A DNA stretch of 36,634 nucleotides from positions 1 to 36,634 of the forward strand of contig JAFZLF010000065.1 in NCBI GenBank assembly GCA_017551625.1. Direction: 5' to 3'. The notes under the pieces were generated by a model. That model ran no database searches. It was not told the DNA's origin and saw nothing but the letters and a program-made list of their open reading frames with translations. The DNA comes from Clostridiales bacterium. GTDB lineage: Bacteria > Bacillota > Clostridia > Saccharofermentanales > Saccharofermentanaceae. Shown here piece after piece: positions 24,435 through 31,483 of this stretch (the first letter of the stretch is position 1; each line of letters opens with the position of its first letter). Both the position numbers and the translations under genes were made by a program.

Positions 24435-26810
24435 ATGTTCCTTAGAATCTTAAAGAAAGACTTCATGAAGAGAAAGGCCACGAACCTGATCGTACTCCTG
24501 TTCGTGATCCTGGCTGCCATGTTCGTCGGCGGCGGATTGAATAACGTCCTGACCACGCTGAACGGTACCGACTACTATCTCGATAAGGGCGGCATCGGTG
24601 ATTTCGTTATCGTCACACTGGGCGAAAATGCGCTCGGTTCTCTGGACGAGATGCTTAAGACCGAACCATCGATCAAAGAATACCGCCTCGACAACGTCGT
24701 TTACGGATCTCAGGACGGGATCAAGAAAGCCGATGGAAGTTCGATCAAAACCAAGAATGTTCCCATGGCCCAGAGTTTTCAGGCATCTTCATTTCACTTC
24801 TTTGATGAGAACAATGAAACGCCGGCAGAACTTCAGCCTGGTCATTGCTATATTTCCGGATCCTTCCTGAAGAATAATAACATCAAGCCCGGCGATACGA
24901 TCCTCTTTTCTCAGTCCGATGTTACCGTCTCCCTTATCGTAGACGGCAAGGTAAAAGACGCCCTTTTCGGATCTGAATTCATGGGCAATACCCGCTTCCT
25001 CCTTCACGAAGACGACTTCCGGAAGTTCGAGGAAAATGAAGAGATCATGACAAAGTATTCCGGTCAGATCTGCTGCATCGACACCATCGACCATGATACC
25101 AAAGGAATAGAGGACGCCGTCGCGCACAGCGGCAACAACAACATCGCTTTTGCCAAGCCAAGATCCATCGTGGCCTTGTGCTATGTCATGGAAATGATCG
25201 TTGCGTTTATCGTACTGATCCTGTCTGTATGTCTGATCATTCTGGCTTTCGTAGTACTAAAAGTCTCCCTCTCTTTCACGATCACAAAAGAATTCCGCGA
25301 GATCGGCGTACTGAAAGCGATCGGCATCAAGAACTTTAAGATCCGTTGCCTGTATCTCACAAAATACCTGGTCATCGCCATCGTCGGTTCTGTGATCGGT
25401 TTCTTCCTGAGCATCCCGCTTTCGAATCTTCTTATCAAGTCGGTCAGCGAAAACATGGTACTCGGAAACAGACTCGGGATCGTAGTCAATGCAATCGGCG
25501 CCCTGATCGTCATCATCGCGATCGTATTCATGGCTTATTTCTCGACGAATAAGGTCAAAAAAGCCACGCCGGTCGACGCGATACGCACCGGTCAGACCGG
25601 CGAACGTTTCAACAAGAAGAGCAAACTCCATCTGTCGAAACAGAAGACCGGCGCCAGCACATTTCTTGCCATCAACGACACCGTATCTAACCCGAGAAGA
25701 TATGTCTCGATCATCATCGCTTTCTGCCTTTGCACTCTCTTCGTTCTGATACTCGTCAATACGACAAACACGATGCGGAGCGACGCCCTGATCACGACCT
25801 TCTGCGCCAAAGCCGATCTGTACATGAACAATGTCGCCGACGAGATGAAAATGATGGGTGGCGATGAGAGCACCATGGATGCGTTCTTCGCAGAAAAAGA
25901 ACAGAGACTTGCTCAGCTTGGCATGCCCGGAAAGATGGCTCTCGAAATCCAGTACGGATACAACGTCACAGCCAACGACAAGACCACAAAAGTCATCTGC
26001 GAGCGCGGATACAAAACGGATTACGATTCGTATGTTTTCATTAAAGGAACACGTCCGGAAAACAGAAACGAGATCGCGATGACCGAGATCATTTCCGAGA
26101 AACTCGGCGTCGGCATCGGGGACACCGTGACGATCGACTTCGGCAGCGAGAAGCTCGACTGCATCGTCACCGCACTGTACCAGTCCTTCAACCAAGTTGG
26201 AGAAGTCATCCGTCTTCACCCGGATGCACCGGCAGATAACCACTATAGCTCCTCTACCCTGGCCTTCCAGGTGATCTTCGATGATCACCCGTCGGACAAA
26301 GTGATCGCCGATAGAAAAGCGATCCTGGAAAAAGAATATCCGAGCTACGATTTCTTCACCAAGTCCGAGTATGTCGCCGATTGCATCAATGTCGTACCAA
26401 CGATGGAAGCCGTACAGTTCCTGCTGCTGGGGATCACCCTGCTCGTAGTCGCACTGGTCACTGTGCTCATGGAGCTCTCCTTCCTCGCTGATGAGAAGAG
26501 CCAGATCGCCCTTCTCAAAGCGATCGGATTTAAGAACGGAAAGATCCACAAGTGGCACGTTATCCGATTTGGCATCGTGGCCTTCATCGCCTGCCTGCTG
26601 GCCGGGATCCTGTCGATCCCGATGACGGAACTGTGCATCTCACCGATCTTCGGCATGATGGGTGTTAGTAAAATCACATACGCATACGAGCCTTTGCAGC
26701 TGTTCCTTCTTTACCCCGGCGCGGTCATGCTGATGACCTTGATCGTCGCATACCTCACCTCGCTCAGTTCAAAGTCGATCCACAGCTACGACACGGCCAG
26801 CATCGAATAA
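24435..26810 (+). CDS. FtsX/MacB-type ABC transporter permease
   Basis: 791 residues, ATG 24435 with AAAGGG upstream. Two FtsX-type halves: helix 1 (16-38), a large outside domain (about 40-243), helices 2-4 (245-275, 308-330, 348-370); then helix 5 (423-445), a second outside domain (about 447-655), helices 6-8 (657-682, 710-732, 758-780). The conserved cytoplasmic loops REIGVLKAIGIKN (288-300) and SQIALLKAIGFKNGKI (689-704) are the FtsX coupling motifs and confirm the internal duplication. Such permeases do not move substrates across by a classic channel; they extract lipoproteins or peptides or act as mechanotransmitters. It works with the ATPase 78 bases downstream. Regulation by the upstream two-component system is likely. 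Confidence 0.93.
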   Translation: MFLRILKKDFMKRKATNLIVLLFVILAAMFVGGGLNNVLTTLNGTDYYLDKGGIGDFVIVTLGENALGSLDEMLKTEPSIKEYRLDNVVYGSQDGIKKADGSSIKTKNVPMAQSFQASSFHFFDENNETPAELQPGHCYISGSFLKNNNIKPGDTILFSQSDVTVSLIVDGKVKDALFGSEFMGNTRFLLHEDDFRKFEENEEIMTKYSGQICCIDTIDHDTKGIEDAVAHSGNNNIAFAKPRSIVALCYVMEMIVAFIVLILSVCLIILAFVVLKVSLSFTITKEFREIGVLKAIGIKNFKIRCLYLTKYLVIAIVGSVIGFFLSIPLSNLLIKSVSENMVLGNRLGIVVNAIGALIVIIAIVFMAYFSTNKVKKATPVDAIRTGQTGERFNKKSKLHLSKQKTGASTFLAINDTVSNPRRYVSIIIAFCLCTLFVLILVNTTNTMRSDALITTFCAKADLYMNNVADEMKMMGGDESTMDAFFAEKEQRLAQLGMPGKMALEIQYGYNVTANDKTTKVICERGYKTDYDSYVFIKGTRPENRNEIAMTEIISEKLGVGIGDTVTIDFGSEKLDCIVTALYQSFNQVGEVIRLHPDAPADNHYSSSTLAFQVIFDDHPSDKVIADRKAILEKEYPSYDFFTKSEYVADCINVVPTMEAVQFLLLGITLLVVALVTVLMELSFLADEKSQIALLKAIGFKNGKIHKWHVIRFGIVAFIACLLAGILSIPMTELCISPIFGMMGVSKITYAYEPLQLFLLYPGAVMLMTLIVAYLTSLSSKSIHSYDTASIE

Positions 26811-26888
26811 TAACACATCGCAAGAAGCACTTTTCCGGAATCGAAACAAAAGACTTCGGACACACAAAAACACATGGAGGATAACAAA

Positions 26889-27647
26889 ATGACTAAGGTA
26901 CTTCAAATCAAAGATCTCTGCAAAACATACGTAGTGGAGAAGCGGCAGAATAACGTATTAAAGAACGTCACTTTCGACGTGGACGAGGGCGAGATGGTTG
27001 GCATCATGGGCCCATCCGGATCCGGAAAATCAACCCTCCTATACTCGGTGTCCGGTATGGACCGTGCCACCTCCGGCCAAGTCTTACTCGAAGGAAAAGA
27101 TATCACGAAGCTTTCGGAAAAAGAACTGGCGTCGGTACGCCTGAATGACATGGGATTCATCTTCCAGCAGATGTTCATGATGAAGAATCTGACGATCATG
27201 GACAACATCCTTCTTCCGGCTATCGAATGCGAGAAGGACGATGAAACGAGAAAAGATAAAGTCGCCCGCTGCGAAGCCCTCATGAGAAAACTCGGCATCA
27301 TCGAGATCGCCGGAAATGACATCAACGAAGTATCCGGCGGACAGCTCCAGAGAGCCTGCATCGCCAGAAGCATGATGAACAACCCGAAGGTCCTCTTCGC
27401 CGACGAACCGACCGGCGCATTGAACCGCCAGTCTTCCGCAGAAGTCATGGATGAGATCTGTAAGCTCAACAAAGAAGGCACGACCGTGCTCATGGTCACT
27501 CACGATGCGAAGGTCGCATCCCGTTGTTCCCGCGTACTCTACATCGCAGACGGAAACATCCAAAGCGAGTATACGATGCCGGAAGGACTCGGAGAAAAAG
27601 AAAGAGAAAGAGCACTAAAAAACTGGCTGATGGATCAGGGCTGGTAA
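26889..27647 (+). CDS. ABC transporter ATP-binding protein (LolD/MacB type)
   Basis: 252 residues from ATG 26889; GGAGG lies 9 bases upstream, so the ATG at 26874, inside the ribosome site, is rejected. Walker A GPSGSGKST (41-49), Q-loop Q93, signature VSGGQ (148-152), Walker B VLFADE (168-173) and switch H205 are all intact. The LFADEPTGAL form is typical of LolD/MacB/FtsE-like ATPases that partner FtsX-type permeases. The C-terminal 25 residues are charged and end with KNWLMDQGW. It is cotranscribed with the permease; a palindromic terminator-like element follows the stop codon. Confidence 0.96.
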   Translation: MTKVLQIKDLCKTYVVEKRQNNVLKNVTFDVDEGEMVGIMGPSGSGKSTLLYSVSGMDRATSGQVLLEGKDITKLSEKELASVRLNDMGFIFQQMFMMKNLTIMDNILLPAIECEKDDETRKDKVARCEALMRKLGIIEIAGNDINEVSGGQLQRACIARSMMNNPKVLFADEPTGALNRQSSAEVMDEICKLNKEGTTVLMVTHDAKVASRCSRVLYIADGNIQSEYTMPEGLGEKERERALKNWLMDQGW

Positions 27648-27649
27648 TC

Positions 27650-27719
27650 GGGAAAAAGTTTCGCGCAGCGCTTCAAACAGTTTGCTACGCAAAACTCGCT
27701 CGCGCGAATACTTTTTCCC
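27650..27719 (+). terminator. Long branched hairpin after the ABC ATPase gene
   Basis: GGGAAAAAGTTTCGCGC (27650-27666) pairs with GCGCGAATACTTTTTCCC (27702-27719), 17 pairs with one bulged base. Inside are GCG/CGC (27668-27670/27688-27690) and a small hairpin CAAAC-A-GTTTG (27674-27684). It begins 2 bases after the stop codon, and the 3' arm supplies CTTTTTCCCTC. It may end or protect the ABC mRNA, but it is longer than a normal terminator and looks like a mobile-type extragenic palindrome. Confidence 0.6.
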
Positions 27720-27796
27720 TCTTGTGAGGCTTCGCCCTTCGGAGGCACATCGAAAACCTTTTTCTTTCCCGTAGGGCGCAAAACTCGTTCGCGCGA
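27689..27796. repeat. Direct repeat of 19 bp in the intergenic region
   Basis: GCAAAACTCGCTCGCGCGA (27689-27707) recurs as GCAAAACTCGTTCGCGCGA (27778-27796), 18 of 19 identical, both followed within a few bases by a pyrimidine-rich CTTTTTCCC or CTTTTCCC tract. The distance is 89 bases. With the palindrome above, this region between 27648 and 27838 is a compound repeat; I see no gene in it. Confidence 0.65.
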
Positions 27797-27838
27797 CCTT
27801 TCTTTTCCCTTCCGCCACCGCAATTATCCTGAGATAAT

Positions 27839-27872
27839 CCGCAGGGATATCTATATATTCTCTGCGGTTTTT
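27839..27872 (+). terminator. Intrinsic terminator before zinc-ribbon cassette 2
   Basis: CCGCAGGGA (27839-27847) and TCTCTGCGG (27859-27867) form a 9-bp stem with one G-U pair, followed by TTTTTCTTT. A second small hairpin ATTATC-CTGA-GATAAT lies just upstream. It most likely ends transcription from the ABC operon and insulates the cassette. Confidence 0.8.
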
Positions 27873-27875
27873 CTT

Positions 27876-27997
27876 TATAATGTCTATAAGATCGTTTGGA
27901 AAAGACCGACTGCCCTATCCACTCGGGCAGAGGCGATACCTGCTGACAAGAGCAGGCGATTACATGCCCGAAGGATCGGGCTGACGGGAGAACAAAA
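27876..27997 (+). promoter_or_regulatory. Promoter -10 and structured leader of zinc-ribbon cassette 2
   Basis: A perfect TATAAT (27876-27881; no good -35, since the terminator occupies that position) would start an RNA of about 110 bases. The RNA folds into three tandem hairpins: CTGCCC/GGGCAG (27910-27930), CCTGCT/AGCAGG (27939-27956) and GCCCGA/TCGGGC (27966-27981). A competing 7-bp pairing, TCGGGCA (27923-27929) with TGCCCGA (27965-27971), would break the first and third. The ribosome site GGGAG (27985-27989) lies right after hairpin 3. I do not recognise a known riboswitch class. Confidence 0.5.
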
Positions 27998-29281
27998 ATG
28001 GCAACGCTTTGCAAGAACTGCGGACACGCGCTCGTGTTCGATCCCTCCATCCAGAAAGTACGCTGCGATCAGTGTGGCAGTACTTTTGCAGCGGAAGAAG
28101 TCGAGAGCGAGAGCAAAAAGTACGCGAAAGACCAGAAGGTCCTCACCATGGCAGAGGTCTACGGGGCTGATTCGGCGACAGATGGAAGCACAGAAGGAAC
28201 AGCTTCTGCTTCATCCACATCCGGGGCCGAGAAAGAATTTCTCGACTGCTACATCTACACATGCAGCGAATGTGGCGGTGAAGTGACGATCCACGGGTCG
28301 GAAGTCTCGACCAAGTGCATCTATTGCGGTAACCCGACCGTCGTCTTCAGCCGCATCAGCCAGGAAGAATGCCCGCAGTACATCATCCCGTTTGCGATTA
28401 CGAAGGAACAGGCGCTCGAGCGGATCAAAGAAGAGATCGGCCACGGACTTTTCGTCCCAAAGGAAGTCAAGAATTTCACTCCGGATATCGTGCATGGCAT
28501 CTATATTCCCTACTGGCTCGTAGATGCCGACACCAGCGCAGCATACCTGATGAAGAAGAAAGTCTCCTCCGGCAAATACACGAGCTACGAGTACTACGGC
28601 AGAAGCGGCATGCTCAGCCTGCGTCAGCTGCCGGTCGATGCCTGCACGATGCTCTCGCCGGAGAGCAGCACGAGACTCGAACCCTTCGATCTTTCCAAGA
28701 TGAAAGATTTCGATGAGGACTATCTGCTCGGCTTCTATTCCAATGCCTCGGACCTGACCTATTACGAACTGGATCGTCTGGTATCGAATCGGGCCAAGAC
28801 CATCTTCGATGACATGATTCTCCAGGATTTCGGAAGAAGCGCCGCCACGACCATCGACCGTGATGCGGCAAGCACGAAGATCGATCCGAATATCCGCTAT
28901 GCGATGCTGCCGGCATGGTTCGTCACCTTCGACTACAAGGGCCAGCACAACACGATCCTCGTAAACGGCCAGACCGGCAAAGTCGTCTGCGGATTACCGA
29001 TGAGAAAAGCGCTTTTCTACACGCTTCTCGCTATCTCGTGCATCGTGCTGACGGTCATACTGACGTTCCTCTTCTACCATATCTTCCACGCGCTACTCGG
29101 CGTCTACTCCGGAAGAAGGAGCAGCAGTAACAACAACGGCGGCCGCCTGATCGGGCTCATCTTCATGGCCGGAGTCGGTATGATCGGCGCAGGGATCAAG
29201 AAAATCAAGACTGTGTTTTCGAACCTGAAACTGACACAGTCCAGTAAGACATTTAACTTTACGAAAAAGAGACAGGAGTGA
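27998..29281 (+). CDS. Double zinc-ribbon (TFIIB-type) membrane protein, copy 2
   Basis: 427 residues, ATG 27998 with GGGAG upstream. Same architecture as the protein at 7.67-8.92 kb: zinc ribbons C5/C8-C23/C26 and C89/C92-C107/C110 (both CxxC-x14-CxxC), the conserved VVFSRI, FAITKEQA, VHGIYIPYW and YLLGFYSN segments, LPAWFVTF (304-311), LVNGQTGKVV (321-330), two membrane helices (about 338-362 and 383-402) and a tail ending NFTKKRQE. The linker between ribbons is longer and Ser/Thr/Ala-rich (55-78). A paralogous pair this close in structure but diverged in sequence points to an old duplication or two related systems rather than a recent copy. Function unknown. Confidence 0.88.
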   Translation: MATLCKNCGHALVFDPSIQKVRCDQCGSTFAAEEVESESKKYAKDQKVLTMAEVYGADSATDGSTEGTASASSTSGAEKEFLDCYIYTCSECGGEVTIHGSEVSTKCIYCGNPTVVFSRISQEECPQYIIPFAITKEQALERIKEEIGHGLFVPKEVKNFTPDIVHGIYIPYWLVDADTSAAYLMKKKVSSGKYTSYEYYGRSGMLSLRQLPVDACTMLSPESSTRLEPFDLSKMKDFDEDYLLGFYSNASDLTYYELDRLVSNRAKTIFDDMILQDFGRSAATTIDRDAASTKIDPNIRYAMLPAWFVTFDYKGQHNTILVNGQTGKVVCGLPMRKALFYTLLAISCIVLTVILTFLFYHIFHALLGVYSGRRSSSNNNGGRLIGLIFMAGVGMIGAGIKKIKTVFSNLKLTQSSKTFNFTKKRQE

Positions 29282-29287
29282 CGGACT

Positions 29288-29689
29288 ATGGGTATCAGAG
29301 AAATCATTTCCCTCATATTTGCACTCGGACTGGGCGGAGCCATCGGCTGCGGTGTCGCTTTTACCTTTTGGGGATCCATCCTAAACCGCTCGAATAATCA
29401 CGGCGACTATGTCGGCGAAAGCAGCAAGTATACTAAAGGGCTGAAGTACAGCGACAGAAGCGACCGCATCAAGAAGAAAGACGAGCGTGAGCTCTACATC
29501 TCGGCCCATTACAAGGCGCTCCACAAGGACCTGATCTTTACGGATAAGAATAAGCTCGTCAAGCGCCCCATCCCGAAGAAGACACAGGAGCAATCTCACC
29601 CCGCCAAGGGTCCGGGCGTTTCCGGAACACCCGGCGCTTCGGGCGTCACAGCCATCGACCACGAAAGATTCGAGAGCTACCTCAAGTAG
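29288..29689 (+). CDS. One-helix partner protein of zinc-ribbon cassette 2
   Basis: 133 residues, ATG 29288, 6 bases after the stop of the zinc-ribbon gene; the purine-rich AGACAGGAGTGA across the previous stop codon supplies the ribosome site. One membrane helix (about 6-29, Gly/Ala-rich), then a basic, polar cytoplasmic tail (SDRSDRIKKKDERELY, HYKALHKDLIFTDKNK) ending in a Pro/Gly/Ser-rich stretch. It occupies the same place as the 93-residue protein after copy 1, and both have one helix near the N terminus followed by a short polar tail with NDYGDE or NHGDYVGE just after the helix. No family is recognised. Confidence 0.75.
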   Translation: MGIREIISLIFALGLGGAIGCGVAFTFWGSILNRSNNHGDYVGESSKYTKGLKYSDRSDRIKKKDERELYISAHYKALHKDLIFTDKNKLVKRPIPKKTQEQSHPAKGPGVSGTPGASGVTAIDHERFESYLK

Positions 29690-29702
29690 GAACTCTCGAG
29701 AA

Positions 29703-29757
29703 GAAAAGCACTTCCGACAGACGCCTCACCCTATGACGTCCGCTCGGAAGTATTTTC
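29703..29757. repeat. Hairpin repeat, copy A (AAAAGCACTTCC family)
   Basis: GAAAAGCACTTCCGA (29703-29717) pairs with TCGGAAGTATTTTC (29744-29757), one two-for-one base difference from perfect. Its first 25 bases (29703-29727) are identical to 29843-29867. It lies 13 bases after the cassette 2 stop and may also act as a 3' end structure. Confidence 0.65.
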
Positions 29758-29842
29758 GACAAACATAAAGGGGAATGTGTAGCCCTTGAGTGGCAAACAA
29801 CGGCAGATGCCACCTGAAGGTTTTCGCAAATAAAGTAAGATG

Positions 29843-29910
29843 GAAAAGCACTTCCGACAGACGCCTCCGCAGGGCATCGCCCGAGGACAGCGTCAAAGGA
29901 AGTGCTTTTC
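29843..29910. repeat. Hairpin repeat, copy B (AAAAGCACTTCC family)
   Basis: GAAAAGCACTTCC (29843-29855) and GGAAGTGCTTTTC (29898-29910) form a perfect 13-bp stem; inside, GACGC/GCGTC, CTC/GAG and GGGC-ATC-GCCC extend it into a single long arm. It sits between convergent genes (cassette 2 and DUF937) and could terminate both ways. The 85 bases between copies A and B hold only a 6-bp hairpin GTGGCA/TGCCAC (29790-29813). Confidence 0.7.
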
Positions 29911-29930
29911 AGATTACTTATTGCAAAAAC

Positions 29931-30551
29931 TCAGAGCATCGTATTCTTAAGAATCGCCAGCAGATCCGATCCGTCGATCCCATCCGAGATATCGAAACCG
30001 CCCTTACTTGATTTCTTCGGTTCTTCGACCTTATCGTCTTCGTCCTTCATAAATTTGCTGAAGAATCCGCCGAGGAAAGAAGATTCCGCCTCTTCTTCCT
30101 TCGCCTTCTTTGCAGCTTTCTCCGCAGCCACGGACTCTGCCGTATCCGGCTTCGCAGCCGCCGAGATCGTAGAAAGAAGCGCCGGAGCGATCGAGCTCAG
30201 AATCGCATTCGACTGACCCACGTTGATGCCGGCCGTCTTCGCGATGGAAGAAATGAAATCGTCCTTATCGTCACCCATGATCTTACCGATGATCTTATTG
30301 CCGTCGGTCTCATCGGCATTTTTGATCTGGGAAGAAACATCGCTCTTATCCTCATGCTGGGAGAGCGCACCGAGAAGGGACTTCGCGCCCGCTGCCGAAG
30401 AGGCATTCTTCGTCATCGAGCCGACCAGAGACGGGATCGCCGAAGCGATTGCTTTTTCGATAGAATCAGCAGAAAGACCGGTCTTTCCGGCGAGCGCGCC
30501 GAGAGACGAATCGGATGTCATGCTCTTAAGAATCGTACTAACAAGGTCCAT
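29931..30551 (-). CDS. DUF937 family protein
   Basis: 206 residues, ATG 30551 with AGGTG upstream. The N-terminal 135 residues have the DUF937 pattern: repeated short helices rich in Ala/Ser/Gly/Leu (SLGALAGKTGLSADSIEKAI, then GINVGQSNAILSSIAPALL), each ending in a Gly turn. An Ala/Glu/Lys helix (about 138-152) and an acidic/basic C-terminal tail follow. No signal peptide or membrane helix, so cytoplasmic. The molecular function of DUF937 is not established. Own promoter, monocistronic. Confidence 0.85.
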   Translation of the reverse strand: MDLVSTILKSMTSDSSLGALAGKTGLSADSIEKAIASAIPSLVGSMTKNASSAAGAKSLLGALSQHEDKSDVSSQIKNADETDGNKIIGKIMGDDKDDFISSIAKTAGINVGQSNAILSSIAPALLSTISAAAKPDTAESVAAEKAAKKAKEEEAESSFLGGFFSKFMKDEDDKVEEPKKSSKGGFDISDGIDGSDLLAILKNTML

Positions 30552-30590
30552 ATTTTACACCTGCCTTACTTCCAGAATTAAGATATTTTG

Positions 30591-30599
30591 ATTGTACCA
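30591..30599 (-). promoter_or_regulatory. Extended -10 promoter of the DUF937 gene
   Basis: On the - strand TGGTACAAT (30599-30591) matches the extended -10 TGnTATAAT with one change. The -35 position shows no match. It lies 40 bases before the start codon. Confidence 0.5.
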
Positions 30600-30670
30600 C
30601 AGAAATGCATCGGGGAACGAGTGAAATCACACCCGCACCCACACAGCACGTTCTCATGCCACGATCATAA

Positions 30671-30707
30671 GAAAACGGGGAAGCATCCTCCTTCGGACAC
30701 TTCCCCG
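30671..30707 (-). terminator. Intrinsic terminator of hsp20
   Basis: CGGGGAAG (30676-30683) and CTTCCCCG (30700-30707) form an 8-bp GC-rich stem with a TCC/GGA extension in the loop. Read on the - strand the stem is followed by TTTTCTTAT. It lies 50 bases after the hsp20 stop codon. Confidence 0.85.
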
Positions 30708-30757
30708 TCTGACAGTTATGAGGTTGGGCAAGTCGCCGCCCCGGGGGCACCCGGGTA

Positions 30758-31201
30758 TCAGCCTTCGATATTGATCGTGTTATTACCCGGCAGATTCATC
30801 TCCTTCTTCGGGATATCGAGCTTGAGGACACCATCCTCGAACTTCGCCTTGACGTCCTCGGTCCGGACGCCTTCGCCGACATAGAAACTCCTCTGCATCG
30901 CACCGGCGTATCTCTCCTGACGGATGATCTTACCGTGCTTATCCTTCTTCTCCTGATCGAGACCCTTGCTCGCGCTGATGGTCATATAGCCGTCCTCGAG
31001 CTTAACATTGATCTCATCCTTCTTAAAGCCCGGCAGATCGACCTCGAGCTCATACGTGCCATCGGTCTCCTTGACATCGGTCTTCATGATGTGACTCGCG
31101 TTCTTACCATACAGTCTGCGGTCCACATTCGCCAGCTCCCTCATCGGAAAGCCCATCCAATCATCAAACAAGTTCTCTCCAAAAATACCAGACATCAACA
31201 T
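30758..31201 (-). CDS. Hsp20 small heat-shock protein (alpha-crystallin domain)
   Basis: 147 residues, ATG 31201 with AGGAGG 8 bases upstream. Short N-terminal arm with FDDWMGFP (12-19), alpha-crystallin domain (about 38-135) with YELEVDLPGFKKDEINVKLE and FEDGVLKLDIPKKE, and a C-terminal TINIEG carrying the I-x-I motif used to build oligomers. It holds unfolded proteins for refolding by DnaK/GroEL. Regulation is readable: a CIRCE element overlaps its -35, so HrcA should repress it; the gene stands alone between two terminators. Confidence 0.96.
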   Translation of the reverse strand: MLMSGIFGENLFDDWMGFPMRELANVDRRLYGKNASHIMKTDVKETDGTYELEVDLPGFKKDEINVKLEDGYMTISASKGLDQEKKDKHGKIIRQERYAGAMQRSFYVGEGVRTEDVKAKFEDGVLKLDIPKKEMNLPGNNTINIEG

Positions 31202-31291
31202 AACTCATTCCTCCTTTACTATGTTGTTATCTCGCATCGGGGCGGAGGTCTTATCTTCTATTTGGATCTTCGTTCCTTTGTTTTCGCCTAC

Positions 31292-31319
31292 ATTATAGTT
31301 CCGAAATTAGCACTGTCAA
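31292..31319 (-). promoter_or_regulatory. hsp20 promoter
   Basis: On the - strand TTGACA (31319-31314), a 16-base spacer and TATAAT (31297-31292), both boxes perfect. The start is expected near 31285, 84 bases before the ATG. Confidence 0.8.
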
Positions 31320-31333
31320 GGTGAGAGTGCTAA
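31307..31333 (-). promoter_or_regulatory. CIRCE operator (HrcA binding site)
   Basis: TTAGCACTG (31307-31315), 9 bases, GAGTGCTAA (31325-31333). The established CIRCE consensus is TTAGCACTC-N9-GAGTGCTAA; there is one mismatch, in the last base of the left arm. The right half is perfect and the element covers the hsp20 -35 box. Confidence 0.93.
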
Positions 31334-31375
31334 TAAAAACTGCACAAGCTTTCGTATCGAAAATTGTGCAGTTTT
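31331..31375 (-). terminator. Terminator of the MoxR-DUF58-transglutaminase operon
   Basis: AAAACTGCACAA (31336-31347) and TTGTGCAGTTTT (31364-31375) form a perfect 12-bp stem with an inner TTTCG/CGAAA. On the - strand the stem runs into TTTTTATTAG. It lies about 110 bases after the operon and only 2 bases from the CIRCE element, insulating hsp20. The 108 bases between it and the operon (31376-31483) hold no gene. Confidence 0.8.
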
Positions 31376-31483
31376 AAATCGGCCATTCTTCGTGAGAAGC
31401 ACTATACTATAGGGGGTTGTACTTCATTTGGAGCACGGCCTTTTTCTTTTTGCGGAAGACTCATCTGCTTTCTAAGCGGACCA

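Noticed and set aside
25257..26558. 433-codon open frame on the - strand opposite the FtsX-type permease
   Set aside because: Antisense shadow; acidic His/Asp-rich translation with no domain.
20733..27647. Possible BceRS-BceAB bacitracin-type resistance module
   Set aside because: The kinase has an outside domain of about 75 residues, and the permease has two equal FtsX halves with two outside domains rather than the 10-helix BceB layout.
27898..27990. Three tandem hairpins looked at first like a tRNA cloverleaf
   Set aside because: There is no acceptor stem closing the ends and no T-loop GTTCGAATC-like sequence, so it is not a tRNA.
27615..28050. Several short - strand open frames in the repeat region
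   Set aside because: Their translations are basic low-complexity products of the repeats themselves, with no start signals; not genes.
29790..30011. Small open frame across the hairpin repeats (GTG start)
   Set aside because: No ribosome site; it reads straight through the copy B hairpin and into the antisense of the DUF937 gene.
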